From the NCBI RefSeq assembly GCF_000969985.1, contig NZ_CP009526.1:1-64000 (forward strand): DNA of 64,000 bases, given 5' to 3'. This DNA comes from Methanosarcina barkeri str. Wiesmoor. GTDB taxonomy: Archaea > Halobacteriota > Methanosarcinia > Methanosarcinales > Methanosarcinaceae. The notes beneath the pieces are model-generated. The model worked only from the letters and a program-made list of their open reading frames with translations. It searched no databases and was not told the origin of the DNA. The number at the start of each line of letters is the position of its first letter. Position 1 is the stretch's first letter. Made by a program: the position numbers and the translations under genes. This document shows positions 27,156-36,408 of the stretch, one piece after another.

Positions 27156-29036
27156 TCAGAGTTTCTTGATATGCCTGACATCCACTGCAACTCCTCTACT
27201 AGACTTTACCATTTCCTCTCCGCTCATCATAGCTCGCCCTACGCAGAGCGCTTTTTTCCCGAGCACAATTACCTCATCATTAGGCCTTATTCCCGTATCA
27301 GCCTCAATAACTCCTGGGGCAAGGATTGAACCGCGTGGGAGAAAATCATCAATCTTTACCAGGTATTTCTTATTTTTTAGCATGAGTTCGGCTCCTTCGA
27401 GAGAAAGAGCAAGCATTCCGTATTGTGGAACCAGGGTTGCAAGTTGTTTTTTTCCGGAAAAGAGCTGATACTTGGGGAATCGGCCTTTGACCACAAGCTT
27501 TCCGATTTCTTCAGAGAAAAGAAATGCAGCACCTTCTCCGAACTGATATTCTGCAATAGCTCTCACGAAATTCTTCTTGTTTTCTTCCGCGTTCAGGCTT
27601 TTCCTGCTGAAGTTTTCGGATGAACAGATAGATTCAACGGTACTCCTGAGGTTTGAGAGAGCCTCCGTAGACACAAGACTTCCTTTAGCAGTATAGGTTA
27701 TTTCAATCCCGAGATTGCCTGCCGCTCTTTCACAGATTTCCCTGTATGCCCCTTCTACATGGGCAACTATGGCTTTGTATCTGTATTTTGAGAGATAAGC
27801 TTCGAGGCAGCCGGAAACCCAGTTTTTCTCCTCTTCGTCCCAGTGTCCTGTAACTGCAGTGTCATAATGGGCTGCTGGATATGTTAATTCCAGTTCTCTG
27901 GGTACTATTCCAAGAGGTGAGGTTAAAATCACTTCATGGACGAATTTCCGGTATTTTCCTAGGGCCAGAATAAATTTCTGATGGGATTGGGAGGTTGAGT
28001 AAGGTTTTCTGGCCGCGCATGGCAAAAGTACGAGGACCTCAAGGTCTGGAGGTGTATACCTTTCCTGTATACGTCGTGCAAACCTCACCACTTCGACTCG
28101 AGATAGAGCCTCTGAGGTATCTGCAAGCAACTGGTTTTGCCGGAAAGCAGGAACTCTTTCTTCAAGGTAGGAATACTCAAAATCTCCAAGTCTTAACAGG
28201 GCTGTGAGCCAGGGTCTTACTCTGCACTGGCCCTCAACATATTCTCTCAATGTTCCTGCCCTTATCCTTTCCCGCACAAGGGAAAGTTCGGCTTCGAGAG
28301 CATTCTTATTGTGAGCTGAAAGGAATTTTGCCCTCTCGATCTTCGGAAGCTTCCTGAGCTCTGCGGGCGTACTTTCAGCGCATGCCCTGCACCTGCAGGG
28401 AAACTCTGTCAGGGAGTCAAGATAAAAGCTGCTTGTTGCTGTCAGGTAGATATCAGAATAAGCTGCAATTTCTGCTCTGGTATCGTCCAGAACATCAACT
28501 CCAAGATAGATTAGCATAGCTATATTTTCAGGAAGCGCGAGGTTTGGGGCATAAAGAGCTGTATCAGGGGGAATCTGGTTTTTAAATTCTATTACGGTCT
28601 CGAGAAATCTTCGTGCATTGTTTTCCAGGGTACCTGCCCCTTCCATTACATACAGGTCGGTTTTCTCAGGCTTTCCTCCTATTCTAAGGAGAGAACCTGT
28701 TGGGCCTGCATCTTCAACGTTTTCGCCTTTAAAAGCAGTAAATTTTTGGACGTTCCCGAGGGACTCAGCTGGAATGGCAGGCGGATAAGTTTGATGCGGC
28801 AGGATTATAAGAGTTCCTTTTCCTGCTTTTTCCCGGATTTGCTTTACGCGTGCTTCGAGCTCTGCATCGGATTTTACATCCCAGAAACTTCCCGCGTCAA
28901 CAACAGGGCCGGGGTTTTCAAGCTTTCCAAGTTCTGTCGCATTCAAAATGCAGGGCGTATGAAGCTCGGGAGACAGCAGAAGTTTTCCTATCCTTGCTGC
29001 TCCGTCTCTTTGTTCTATCTCAAAGTACCGTGTCAT
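27156..29036 (-). CDS. arcS: Archaeosine synthase ArcS (TgtA2)
   Basis: A TGT-paralogue that works on preQ0 at position 15 of archaeal tRNA in the pathway to archaeosine. The first ~300 residues resemble the TGT barrel (MTRYFEIEQRDGAARIGKLLL). The ArcS-specific motif PCAARKPYSTSQSH follows at about residues 345-358, then a C-terminal region with a PUA RNA-binding domain (ILAPGVIEADTGIRPNDEV). The frame extends to ATG at 29099, but the ATG at 29036 has AGAGGAC upstream and starts at the family N-terminus, so I use it (626 residues). It appears monocistronic. Confidence 0.92.
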   Translation of the reverse strand: MTRYFEIEQRDGAARIGKLLLSPELHTPCILNATELGKLENPGPVVDAGSFWDVKSDAELEARVKQIREKAGKGTLIILPHQTYPPAIPAESLGNVQKFTAFKGENVEDAGPTGSLLRIGGKPEKTDLYVMEGAGTLENNARRFLETVIEFKNQIPPDTALYAPNLALPENIAMLIYLGVDVLDDTRAEIAAYSDIYLTATSSFYLDSLTEFPCRCRACAESTPAELRKLPKIERAKFLSAHNKNALEAELSLVRERIRAGTLREYVEGQCRVRPWLTALLRLGDFEYSYLEERVPAFRQNQLLADTSEALSRVEVVRFARRIQERYTPPDLEVLVLLPCAARKPYSTSQSHQKFILALGKYRKFVHEVILTSPLGIVPRELELTYPAAHYDTAVTGHWDEEEKNWVSGCLEAYLSKYRYKAIVAHVEGAYREICERAAGNLGIEITYTAKGSLVSTEALSNLRSTVESICSSENFSRKSLNAEENKKNFVRAIAEYQFGEGAAFLFSEEIGKLVVKGRFPKYQLFSGKKQLATLVPQYGMLALSLEGAELMLKNKKYLVKIDDFLPRGSILAPGVIEADTGIRPNDEVIVLGKKALCVGRAMMSGEEMVKSSRGVAVDVRHIKKL

Positions 29037-30023
29037 GTTTGTCCTCTTATGTCTATCAGGATGTAAAGGTTTGTCCTGCACGTCTTCACATGAATCCAAT
29101 TAATATTTATTATTCCTTCGCGTAGAGAACATTTGATCTGAGGGTTTGCCAAAATTGACGAAAACGCATTAAATGCAAAAAAAGTGAACTACAATTGCTT
29201 ATTTGATCAAAAAATTACATTTTGCGTCTTTAAAATCGCACCATAAAATGCCGCTGAATACAAAATTTAATAATAAGAACTTAATTAATGAGCTGATCCC
29301 AAAACTCAAAATTGCTTCTCTGAATCCTGTATTCCGAATAATCAATCAACTTTCTGATCATGAAAACAATCTTGAAAATTCTTGATGATTAAGAACTAAA
29401 TGGCTTTTGGGATAGGCCCAATGTTATATTTATATATAAAGTTAATACTTAATACAATCTTTTCTGACAACTTTTATGAAAAGATAAATATTAATTATGT
29501 GTTGAAACTATATAGGGCTTTTTGCCCTATTACATGTTTAAATGCTCTTTTAAATAACAATTATACTAATATAAAATTTTTTTAAATTGATTTTAAATTA
29601 ATTTAAGCAAATTTTTTCCCAAAATAAACTTTATATTTAAATATTATTGAAAAATACGAAATTTTGTGGACTATGGCAAAACCTCCTCTGATTTGACTAT
29701 CTATGGAACTGTCTACGCAAGTAAAAATATAAAACGAAAAGTACATCTCAATTTTATAGAAATGCGATCATTAAATGAATAGAATAGACAAATTTATTTA
29801 ACATTAAGTTTATTTTTTAATACAATATATAAATTTTGAATTATTGGCTGGTACAAAAGCGTCTGATTCGGATTTTTCCTATGAAATCACAAATTCAAAG
29901 AAGTTCTAAACAAGTGAACCTCACATAAAAAAGCCAAATTTAATTTTATAAAAAAAGTTAGCTCTTATATATAGAACTTCTCGGTTCTGTCTCCAAGAAG
30001 TCTACTGTAAAGAAGTGAAACAC
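29037..30023. other. AT-rich gene-free region with a MITE-like element
   Basis: Nearly 1 kb of very AT-rich DNA. It contains an inverted-repeat element at 29293-29416 that recurs at 54002. Small frames (29203-29385, 29400-29585) are rich in Lys/Asn/Ile and not convincing. Possible TATA elements are TTATATATAGAA near 29965, ahead of the zinc-ribbon gene, and TATATTTATATATAAAG near 29429. Confidence 0.5.
29293..29416. mobile_element. MITE-like element, family 2, copy 1
   Basis: A 124-bp segment bounded by inverted repeats CTGATCCCAAAACTC and GGCTTTTGGGATAGG (complement CCTATCCCAAAAGCC). It is recognisably the same as 54002-54126, sharing the ends and an internal part around GAATC..GTATT..AATCAAT and ACT/TTC-TTGATGATT. 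No coding capacity. It is decayed relative to copy 2. Confidence 0.6.
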
Positions 30024-30296
30024 ATGAGTACGCAACAATTTGATTTTGAAAGGGAAGATGTCAATTTCAAAGCCATGTGCCCGGAGTGTAAATACGAGTT
30101 CACCACCACTTCAAAGAACATTAAGGATTCTAATCTTACACTGGTGAATACTTTATCTTGTCCTTCATGCGGCAAGGAACTCCACAGGATCATATTATCT
30201 GAAAAATCAAAAAAGGAAATGTTAGAAAAGATAGAGCAATTGGCTGTCAAGGAAATTGAAAACGAGCTAGAAAAATCCCTCAAAAAATTGAAATAA
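30024..30296 (+). CDS. Small zinc-ribbon hypothetical protein
   Basis: A 90-residue protein (93 if a GTG at 30015 is used). Two CxxC motifs, CPEC and CPSC, separated by 23 residues suggest one zinc ribbon. The C-terminal third is a charged helix (KKEMLEKIEQLAVKEIENELEKSLKKLK), possibly a coiled coil. I do not recognise a specific family. It is alone in an AT-rich accessory region. It could be a nucleic-acid- or protein-binding factor; nothing supports a firmer call. Confidence 0.65.
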   Translation: MSTQQFDFEREDVNFKAMCPECKYEFTTTSKNIKDSNLTLVNTLSCPSCGKELHRIILSEKSKKEMLEKIEQLAVKEIENELEKSLKKLK

Positions 30297-30761
30297 TTTA
30301 GATACAGTACTTTTATGACATTTAGCATTAATTAAAATTTTCGCTTTCCCACTGAATTCGCTTTCTTTAGAATTCCCAAAGTACTATCTTTCTGAATTTC
30401 GGTGATTTGAAGGATTCTAAATTCACCATTATAATTCCATTCATTGATCACCTGCTTTCGGCAGCAAACACACTTTAACATCGAAATATCCTTGATTATT
30501 ATTTTTGTAGGTTCAGTTATAAATCAGTGTTATGCAGACTTCATATCTAATTCAATTTGTCAATTCTCTTATTCACTGTAAATGTATATTAATTATGCTA
30601 TAATTAATATTTAATAATTTTTGATTTAAATTGAATTTTAAACGTTCTGAAAAAAACGATATCAATAGAAAAATTGAATGGATTTTTATGTCGACCTGCC
30701 GAAAGCAGGTTCTAGATTTATTGAATTGATATAGGTAACATAATATCAAGAGTTAGAGGCG
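30297..30761. other. Gene-free region with an inverted-repeat element
   Basis: AT-rich and without a gene. ACCTGCTTTCGGCAG (30450-30464) and CTGCCGAAAGCAGGT (30696-30710) are perfect 15-base inverted repeats 261 bp from end to end. Each can also fold by itself into a small hairpin (e.g. ACCTGC/GCAGGT). Either a MITE-like element with these ends or two independent hairpins would explain this. A related ACCTGCCGAATATAGGTT occurs after the IS1634-type remnant near 63911. Confidence 0.5.
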
Positions 30762-31244
30762 ATGAAATTGAAAATTAAAACTAAAGCTCTTTTTATTTTT
30801 GTAATATTAGTAACTTTAGCGGGGATTGGGTGCACTAGTTCACCCAATGACAACAATACCGTGAGTGATATCAATGAAAGTTCATCAGAGAGTCCTGATG
30901 CTACTTGGTTGAAGTCTGCTATATATTGGCTTCCGGTGATTACAGACGATCTTAAACCAATAGTCGCGGCAGTAGATGCCGGCAATATTTCGGATGTGAA
31001 TTCAAGCAAACTCATGTCAGATACACAGGCTGCAATTGAGGAGAGTGATCAGTATGAAGTATCCTCTAATCTTCAGTTTGCTAAAATTGAATATGACCTT
31101 TCTATGAAAGCTTTCAATGGAGCTGCACAAGTTATTGCACTTGAAGATATGGAAAATACAACAAAATATCTCACCGAAGGCTTCACGCATATTCAGAGAT
31201 ATAATGAGCATATTAATAGTTTTAATGAACAGATGAAAAACTAA
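30762..31244 (+). CDS. Putative lipoprotein, hypothetical
   Basis: A 160-residue protein with a basic N-terminus, a hydrophobic stretch (LFIFVILVTLAGIG) and Cys24 in LAGIGC, a lipobox-like end. The mature part begins with a low-complexity Ser/Asn/Asp linker and continues as a mostly helical soluble domain. It is probably anchored on the outer face of the membrane. GAGG lies before the ATG. I recognise no domain, and the neighbours give no clue. It lies just downstream of the inverted-repeat element. Confidence 0.65.
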   Translation: MKLKIKTKALFIFVILVTLAGIGCTSSPNDNNTVSDINESSSESPDATWLKSAIYWLPVITDDLKPIVAAVDAGNISDVNSSKLMSDTQAAIEESDQYEVSSNLQFAKIEYDLSMKAFNGAAQVIALEDMENTTKYLTEGFTHIQRYNEHINSFNEQMKN

Positions 31245-31551
31245 TTGATATATCAGGTCTATTACAAAATTAGGAATAGATACGATATTTTCCGGTATAC
31301 GAAAGGGTACGTAGGAAACCACAGACTTCCTTAAAAAAGACATTGCTTGCTTTGAATTCTGGATCTCGACGAGCAGCAATAAGTGTTTCGTAAGAAGGCC
31401 AAGGAACTCGAAGGAATAGAGTCGCTTGAGTTTGCCAGAATAGTTGTGAGTGGATAATATTTTTGTTCGTGTATCTAACTATGTGTATAAAATTAAAATG
31501 TATGAAAGTTATAAAAGGAGGAAAGTACAAAAGGATATAGAATGTGATATT

Positions 31552-32016
31552 ATGATCTCAGATATAGAGGTTCAAAAGCTCATTGAGGATGTCAAACCTA
31601 TACCTTACCAAGTAATTAATGGTATCAAGCCAAAAGTAAGGGAAGATAAGAAACATCTCGTTTGGTCATACGAACTACAAAGCAAGTCTTGGAATACCTT
31701 TGTTGTAAAAATTAGGCAGAACACAATTTACAAATTTGACTTTTCAGTCATCCTTTCATACAAAGATGATGGCAATAACCTGCACATTATAAAAAGATAC
31801 AATGGTATACATACACATACAAATAAGATTGAGAAAAATAAAATAAGGGGTTTTCACATCCACACTATAACTGAAAGGTACCAAGAAAAAGGATATGAGC
31901 CGGAAGGGTACGCCGAAGTTACAGAAGCCTACTCTGATTGGAGAGGGGCTTTAGACACAATGATAAAAGAATGTAACTTTGATATTGGTAATTCTAATTT
32001 GGACAAATTCGTGTAA
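31552..32016 (+). CDS. Hypothetical protein paired with the DUF1828 gene (possibly DUF6978-type)
   Basis: From ATG 31552 the protein has 154 residues (MISDIEVQKLIEDVKPI); the open frame reaches back to a GTG at 31450. It is a beta-rich basic protein with KIRQNTIYKFDFSVILSYKDD, then a His-rich KRYNGIHTHTN and GFHIHTITERYQ. These histidines could bind metal. It resembles the small family often found beside DUF1828 proteins, which I believe is DUF6978, but that is from memory. The DUF1828 gene starts 10 bp downstream, so the two form an operon, perhaps a toxin-antitoxin or defence module. Function unknown. Confidence 0.6.
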   Translation: MISDIEVQKLIEDVKPIPYQVINGIKPKVREDKKHLVWSYELQSKSWNTFVVKIRQNTIYKFDFSVILSYKDDGNNLHIIKRYNGIHTHTNKIEKNKIRGFHIHTITERYQEKGYEPEGYAEVTEAYSDWRGALDTMIKECNFDIGNSNLDKFV

Positions 32017-32026
32017 GTGATAAATT

Positions 32027-32809
32027 ATGGATCTTACATCGTTAGAGCGGGATATAAAGAAAAGAATTTGCGAAGATATTGAAATCTTCTATGAAGGAGA
32101 AGAAAGGCTTGTTATTGTTTCCCCAGTTACATTTGACGATGGAGATTCGCTAAATACAGTGCTCAAGGAGGGGGAAACCGGTTGGTATTTCACCGATGAA
32201 GGCAGCACTCTAATGCACTTATCATATACAGATCTTGATACTTCACTTGATAGGGGTAAGCGGCAGGAGATCTTCAAGCAAATCCTCTCTATCCATAACA
32301 TGGAAAATGATGGAGGAGAGCTCAAAATTATGGTAGAAGGAGAGGATTTTGGAGAATCATATTTTACGTTTATCCAGGGGTTAATCAGAATAGTTGACCT
32401 CGTATTATTTACAAAAAAAGAATATGTAAAATCTATGTTTTATGAAGAATTCAGAAGCTATTTGAAAGAGAAGTTCGGCACTAAGTGCAACTTTAACTAC
32501 ACGGACAAAGCGCGTGACCCGGAAAGTATGTATTCTGTAGACTGCTCTATTGAAGATGAGAACAATCTTATTTTCTTTTTTGGCGTGCTTAATGACGATA
32601 AATGTAGAGATGTAACCATTACATGTCTCAAATTTAGGGAATGGGAGAGAGACTTTGTGTCTATATGTATCTTTGAGGATCAGGAGACAATTACCCGGAA
32701 AGTTTTTGGCAGGCTCCTTGATGAAGTCGATAAATCATACTCTACACTATCAACTGCAAAAGCAGGGCTTCCGGAATACATGAAGAAATTTGCACTTAGT
32801 ATGAACTGA
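32027..32809 (+). CDS. DUF1828-type protein
   Basis: A 260-residue protein. The N-terminal ~95 residues (ETGWYFTDEGSTLMHLSY and KRQEIFKQILSIHNM) match the DUF1828 domain, and the remainder resembles the DUF1829-type C-terminal domain often joined to it. The family is spread through phages and accessory regions of bacteria and archaea with no settled function. It follows the preceding gene by 10 bp. Its stop codon lies 38 bp from a MITE-like repeat. Composition is AT-rich, as expected of an acquired module. Confidence 0.7.
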   Translation: MDLTSLERDIKKRICEDIEIFYEGEERLVIVSPVTFDDGDSLNTVLKEGETGWYFTDEGSTLMHLSYTDLDTSLDRGKRQEIFKQILSIHNMENDGGELKIMVEGEDFGESYFTFIQGLIRIVDLVLFTKKEYVKSMFYEEFRSYLKEKFGTKCNFNYTDKARDPESMYSVDCSIEDENNLIFFFGVLNDDKCRDVTITCLKFREWERDFVSICIFEDQETITRKVFGRLLDEVDKSYSTLSTAKAGLPEYMKKFALSMN

Positions 32810-33241
32810 TAATTTACTTTTCATATTCATTTCTCTGAAAGTTTTTCGGCAGTATGCCAATTATTCTGTAAAATCATAAGTCTCAAAAAGTTATTGAGTA
32901 GAAAATTCCATATCAGAAGACCAATTTCCTCCATAGTACTCAAAACTTGACTTCAAATTTACAGCATATTTGAGACACTGCCAGTTTTTCTCACTTCCCA
33001 TTTTTTTGAAGCCAAAAGGTTCTCAGCTTTATTGTTTATTCCATGCTAACTCTTCAGAAGGAGAATGATATTCTTCAGAAAGAGAATGATATTCTTCAGA
33101 AGAAAGGAAGATGGTATATTTTTATATATTATTAATCTTGATTATCTGCTGCAACTCATCTTTCATTTGTCTGTCATTGTCTGTCTCAAGCCGTGACAGA
33201 AATTCTATTTTTCACATTTGAACTCCAATTTGAGGTCTAGA
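32810..33241. other. Intergenic region before the glcD-like gene
   Basis: Apart from MITE copy A, it holds a duplicated GATATTCTTCAGAA unit (33070-33105) and a TATA-like TTTTTATATATTATTAA at about 33118, upstream of the dehydrogenase operon. No gene is seen. Confidence 0.55.
32848..32982. mobile_element. MITE-like element, family 1, copy A
   Basis: A 135-bp element bounded by GGCAGTAT and ACACTGCC. Its interior (TCTGTAAAATCATAAGTCTC and TTGACTTCAAATTTACAGCA) is nearly the same as 36770-36906 and, in reverse orientation, 53846-53981. It contains no coding sequence. It lies directly after the DUF1828 gene. Confidence 0.85.
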
Positions 33242-34612
33242 ATGGATATAACTGCAGAACTTCAAAAAATCGTTGGTGGGCGACTCTCAGTCTCGCCTTC
33301 GGAACTTTATTGTTATTCTTCTGACGCATCCCAGGTCAAGGGAATGCCTGATTACGTGGTACGCCCGAAAAGCACAGACGAAGTAAGCCGGATTGTCAGG
33401 CTTGCCTATGAGAACGAGATCCCTGTGACTGCAAGGGGAGCAGGCACAGGACTTGCAGGTGGTGCAGTCCCTGTTAAAGGGGGCATTGTGCTGGATATGT
33501 CGGGCATGAATAGGATTCTTGAAATCGATATTAATAATATTCAGGTCCAGGTAGAACCCGGGATTATTCAGGATGATTTAAATGAAGCGCTAAAGCCGTA
33601 TGGTTTTTTCTTTCCTCCAAATCCTGGCAGTTCAGCCATGTGTACTATCGGGGGTATGATAGCTTACAACGCAAGTGGAATGCGCTGCGTTAAGTACGGT
33701 ACTACCAGACACTATGTTCGCGACCTTGAAGTGGTGCTTGCGGACGGGACAGTTATTCATACCGGTTCAAAGATGCTGAAATCCGCAGCAGGATATGACT
33801 TGACCCAGCTTATTGTGGGTTCGGAAGGCACACTCGGCATTGTTACAAAAGCCAGGCTTAAGATTGCCCCTCTCCCTAAAACTCGAAAACTGGTAATTAC
33901 TTCCTTTGAAAACGCGGAAATTGCAGGGCAGGCGGTCGTAAAAACCTTCTCACACGGGGTCATTCCCTCAGCCTGCGAGATTCTGGACAGGGTTTCCCTG
34001 CAGGTTCTCAAACGTTACGACCCGAACCTTGTGCTTCCTTCAGAAGGCGATGTAATTCTTTTCGAGGTTGACGGCACTGAAAGCTCGGCACGTGAAGCTG
34101 CAGAACAGATCATGAAAGTCTGTACTCCCCTGTCTCTCTCTATAAGGCTTGCGGAAAGTGAAAAGGAAATGGCAGATATCTGGGCAGCCAGAAAACTCGT
34201 AGGGGCTGCGGTTTCTCGCCTGGACCCAACAAAGAGCCGCATCTATGTAGGAGAAGATGTGGGAGTTCCCATAAAGCGAATCCCTGAACTGCTAAAACGA
34301 GCACAGGAAATCGCTGAGAAATTCAACCTGCCGGCTATGAAATACGGGCATATAGGAGATGGAAACCTGCACTTTGCACTTTTCATTGATGTCCTGAATA
34401 AAGATGAATGGGATCGCCTAAACAAAGCTGCGGATCTTATTCACAGGACAGCGATTGAGCTTGGAGGTACAGTTAGCTCCGAACATGGAATAGGTGCGGC
34501 CAGGGCTGAATACATGAAAGCCCAATGGGGCCCTGCCCTTGAGGTAATGCGTGCGATCAAAAATGCCCTTGACCCGAAAGGTATACTGAATCCGGGCAAA
34601 CTGGGGTTGTGA
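33242..34612 (+). CDS. glcD: FAD-linked 2-hydroxyacid dehydrogenase (GlcD/D-lactate dehydrogenase type)
   Basis: A 456-residue flavoprotein. The N-terminal FAD_binding_4 domain shows PVTARGAGTGLAGGAVP and the PNPGSSAMCTIGGMIAYNASG region. The C-terminal FAD-oxidase domain has GHIGDGNLHFAL and the closing SSEHGIGAARAEYM and LDPKGILNPGK. Such enzymes oxidise glycolate or D-lactate and pass electrons to an Fe-S partner. GAGGT six bases before ATG 33242 fixes the start; an in-frame TTG at 33218 is less likely. The next gene, an Fe-S protein, starts 5 bp after the stop. The substrate cannot be told; D-lactate is plausible. Confidence 0.88.
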   Translation: MDITAELQKIVGGRLSVSPSELYCYSSDASQVKGMPDYVVRPKSTDEVSRIVRLAYENEIPVTARGAGTGLAGGAVPVKGGIVLDMSGMNRILEIDINNIQVQVEPGIIQDDLNEALKPYGFFFPPNPGSSAMCTIGGMIAYNASGMRCVKYGTTRHYVRDLEVVLADGTVIHTGSKMLKSAAGYDLTQLIVGSEGTLGIVTKARLKIAPLPKTRKLVITSFENAEIAGQAVVKTFSHGVIPSACEILDRVSLQVLKRYDPNLVLPSEGDVILFEVDGTESSAREAAEQIMKVCTPLSLSIRLAESEKEMADIWAARKLVGAAVSRLDPTKSRIYVGEDVGVPIKRIPELLKRAQEIAEKFNLPAMKYGHIGDGNLHFALFIDVLNKDEWDRLNKAADLIHRTAIELGGTVSSEHGIGAARAEYMKAQWGPALEVMRAIKNALDPKGILNPGKLGL

Positions 34613-34616
34613 GAAT

Positions 34617-35783
34617 ATGAAAAACGAAGGAAAAAAGGGAACTGAGCAGGCAAAAAAACCGGAAAAAACCAAAATAACCGAGAATGAGATAAACGGGAAC
34701 GAGAGTGGAAAGCAGTCCTTTGAGGTTGACCGCAGGTCGGTTTATAGATGCGTACAATGCGGAACCTGCCGCTCGGTTTGCCCTGTATTTGACGTGGTAG
34801 GCTGGGAATCTGCCAATACACGAGGCAGAATGCTCATTATTAAAAGCCTGCTCGAAGGCAGGCCCCCTTCTGAAGATATGCTTCCAAGCCTTGCTTCCTG
34901 TACAACCTGCGGGATCTGCGCTGTCAAATGCCCTGCAGGAGTAAAACCACCTAAGGTTGTTGAAGCTGCTCGTGCCCAGCTTGTGAAATGTGGCATCACG
35001 ACCGAAGCCCAGAAAAACTTGAAATCAACTATTATGACATACGGAAACTCGTTCGGGGAAACAAGAGACCGTAAACACTGGCTCTCCGAAGTAGAACGTT
35101 CTCAACTCCCTGAAAAGTCCGATTATGTCTATTTTGTGGGCTGTTTCGACTCCTACCGCTACCCGGAGTTTGCTAAAAAAACGTTTGGAATTCTGCAGCA
35201 GTTTGGCGTAACCCTCCTGCCTGACGAGCAATGCTGCGCTTCTCCTCTCCTGCGTACCGGATTTAAGGAGGATGCAGAAAAGGTCATGAAGCACAATCTT
35301 GAGCAAATCAGAAAAGTGGGCGCGCACACAATTATTACGAGTTGTGCCGGTTGTTATACAACGCTCAAGAACAACTACCCAGAAGAACTTAAGGTTATAA
35401 GTCTCCCAGAATTCCTTGTCGAACACCTGGAAGAACTTAATTTGAAGAAACTTGACCTTACAGTTACTTATCACGACCCTTGCCATCTGGGCAGGCATAA
35501 TAAGGTCTACGATGCTCCAAGAAAGGTCATTCAGGCAATCTGTACTCTCAAGGAAATGAAATATATTAAAGAAAATGCACGCTGCTGTGGTGGTGGAGGC
35601 GGAGTACGGACAGGGTATCCTGATATTTCTCTTGAGCTTGCAAGAAACAGGCTTAAAGATGTGCCGGAAGGCGTGGATTACATTGTAACCTCCTGCCCTC
35701 TCTGCGTGAGAAATCTCAGGGACGCAGGTGGAGACATCGAGGTTATTGATATTGTAGAACTCGTGGCAATGGCAATGGAGTAG
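34617..35783 (+). CDS. glcF: Fe-S oxidoreductase (GlcF/HdrD-like, CCG domains)
   Basis: A 388-residue electron-transfer subunit. Two [4Fe-4S] motifs, CVQCGTCRSVCP and CTTCGICAVKCP, are followed by two CCG (cysteine-rich) domains: one with CCASPLLR and CAGCYTTL, the other with CHLGRH, CCGGGGGVRTG and CPLC. This is the plan of GlcF, LutA-like and HdrD proteins. In a methanogen it could deliver electrons from 2-hydroxyacid oxidation to the heterodisulfide/methanophenazine chain, which is inference. The N-terminal ~35 residues are Lys/Glu-rich. It is translationally close-coupled to the preceding dehydrogenase. Confidence 0.88.
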   Translation: MKNEGKKGTEQAKKPEKTKITENEINGNESGKQSFEVDRRSVYRCVQCGTCRSVCPVFDVVGWESANTRGRMLIIKSLLEGRPPSEDMLPSLASCTTCGICAVKCPAGVKPPKVVEAARAQLVKCGITTEAQKNLKSTIMTYGNSFGETRDRKHWLSEVERSQLPEKSDYVYFVGCFDSYRYPEFAKKTFGILQQFGVTLLPDEQCCASPLLRTGFKEDAEKVMKHNLEQIRKVGAHTIITSCAGCYTTLKNNYPEELKVISLPEFLVEHLEELNLKKLDLTVTYHDPCHLGRHNKVYDAPRKVIQAICTLKEMKYIKENARCCGGGGGVRTGYPDISLELARNRLKDVPEGVDYIVTSCPLCVRNLRDAGGDIEVIDIVELVAMAME

Positions 35784-35789
35784 TCCGGT

Positions 35790-35877
35790 TAACTTCAAAG
35801 TCTAGCTAACTTCAAAGTTTAGCTAACTTCAAAGTCTAGCTAACTTCAAAGTCTAGCTAACTTCAAAGTCTAGTTAT
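35790..35877. repeat. Tandem 17-bp repeat, five copies
   Basis: Five near-identical copies of TTCAAAGTCTAGCTAAC follow the stop codon of the Fe-S protein gene. No spacers. Confidence 0.9.
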
Positions 35878-36047
35878 TTTAAGTTCAACTGCGGCTTCTC
35901 AGTTGATTTTACTAAGGGCCGGTTTGATTCGGCTCAACTCTTTTTTACGACGTATGGCACCATATTTTTATTCCCGGAAAACAAGATTCTTGTTTACTGG
36001 GTTTAAGCTGAAGATGAGTTTTAGAGATTGGTTAGGAGGACAGGATA

Positions 36048-36305
36048 ATGGGTTGTAAACCGATAACGTTTCGTAATGTTAATCCTGATACTTTTAATTG
36101 TATGAAGAAAAAGCTTCAGGGATACGGAATCCATGTCCCAGAGGGTTATAGGGGAGAACTTTCTGGCAAAGGAATTACTGCGAATTTCGAATGGGACGGA
36201 CAGTCCAATCTTACCATTACAATTACGGAAAAACCCTTTATCGTCAGTTGTGAAATCGCGGCTCAGAAAATAAAAAGTTTTATAAGAGCTTGCCATGGCT
36301 CGTAA
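36048..36305 (+). CDS. Small hypothetical protein, tandem paralogue 1
   Basis: An 85-residue protein with a good AGGAGGA ribosome site. It shares with the next gene the pattern FRNVxPxxFxCMKKKLxxYGI, then GxLxGxGIxAxFxWDGxxNLxIxIxEKP and a closing Cys-containing helix. The pattern suggests a compact alpha/beta fold. I recognise no family. It is placed downstream of the GlcD/GlcF operon, but a repeat array and 264 bp separate them. Confidence 0.75.
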   Translation: MGCKPITFRNVNPDTFNCMKKKLQGYGIHVPEGYRGELSGKGITANFEWDGQSNLTITITEKPFIVSCEIAAQKIKSFIRACHGS

Positions 36306-36408
36306 AAGTTTGCTTCAACTTATGAGGGAATTTAGGAATTGGCTTCAAAAATTATCTTCGGATTACTACAAGAATCAATTTCATAGGAATTAATTTCGGA
36401 TTAAGACT

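Noticed and set aside
31270-31530. An 86-codon minus-strand frame between the lipoprotein and the DUF1828 module
   Set aside because: It has no ribosome site and overlaps the start region of the downstream gene; it might be IS debris, but I could not identify it.
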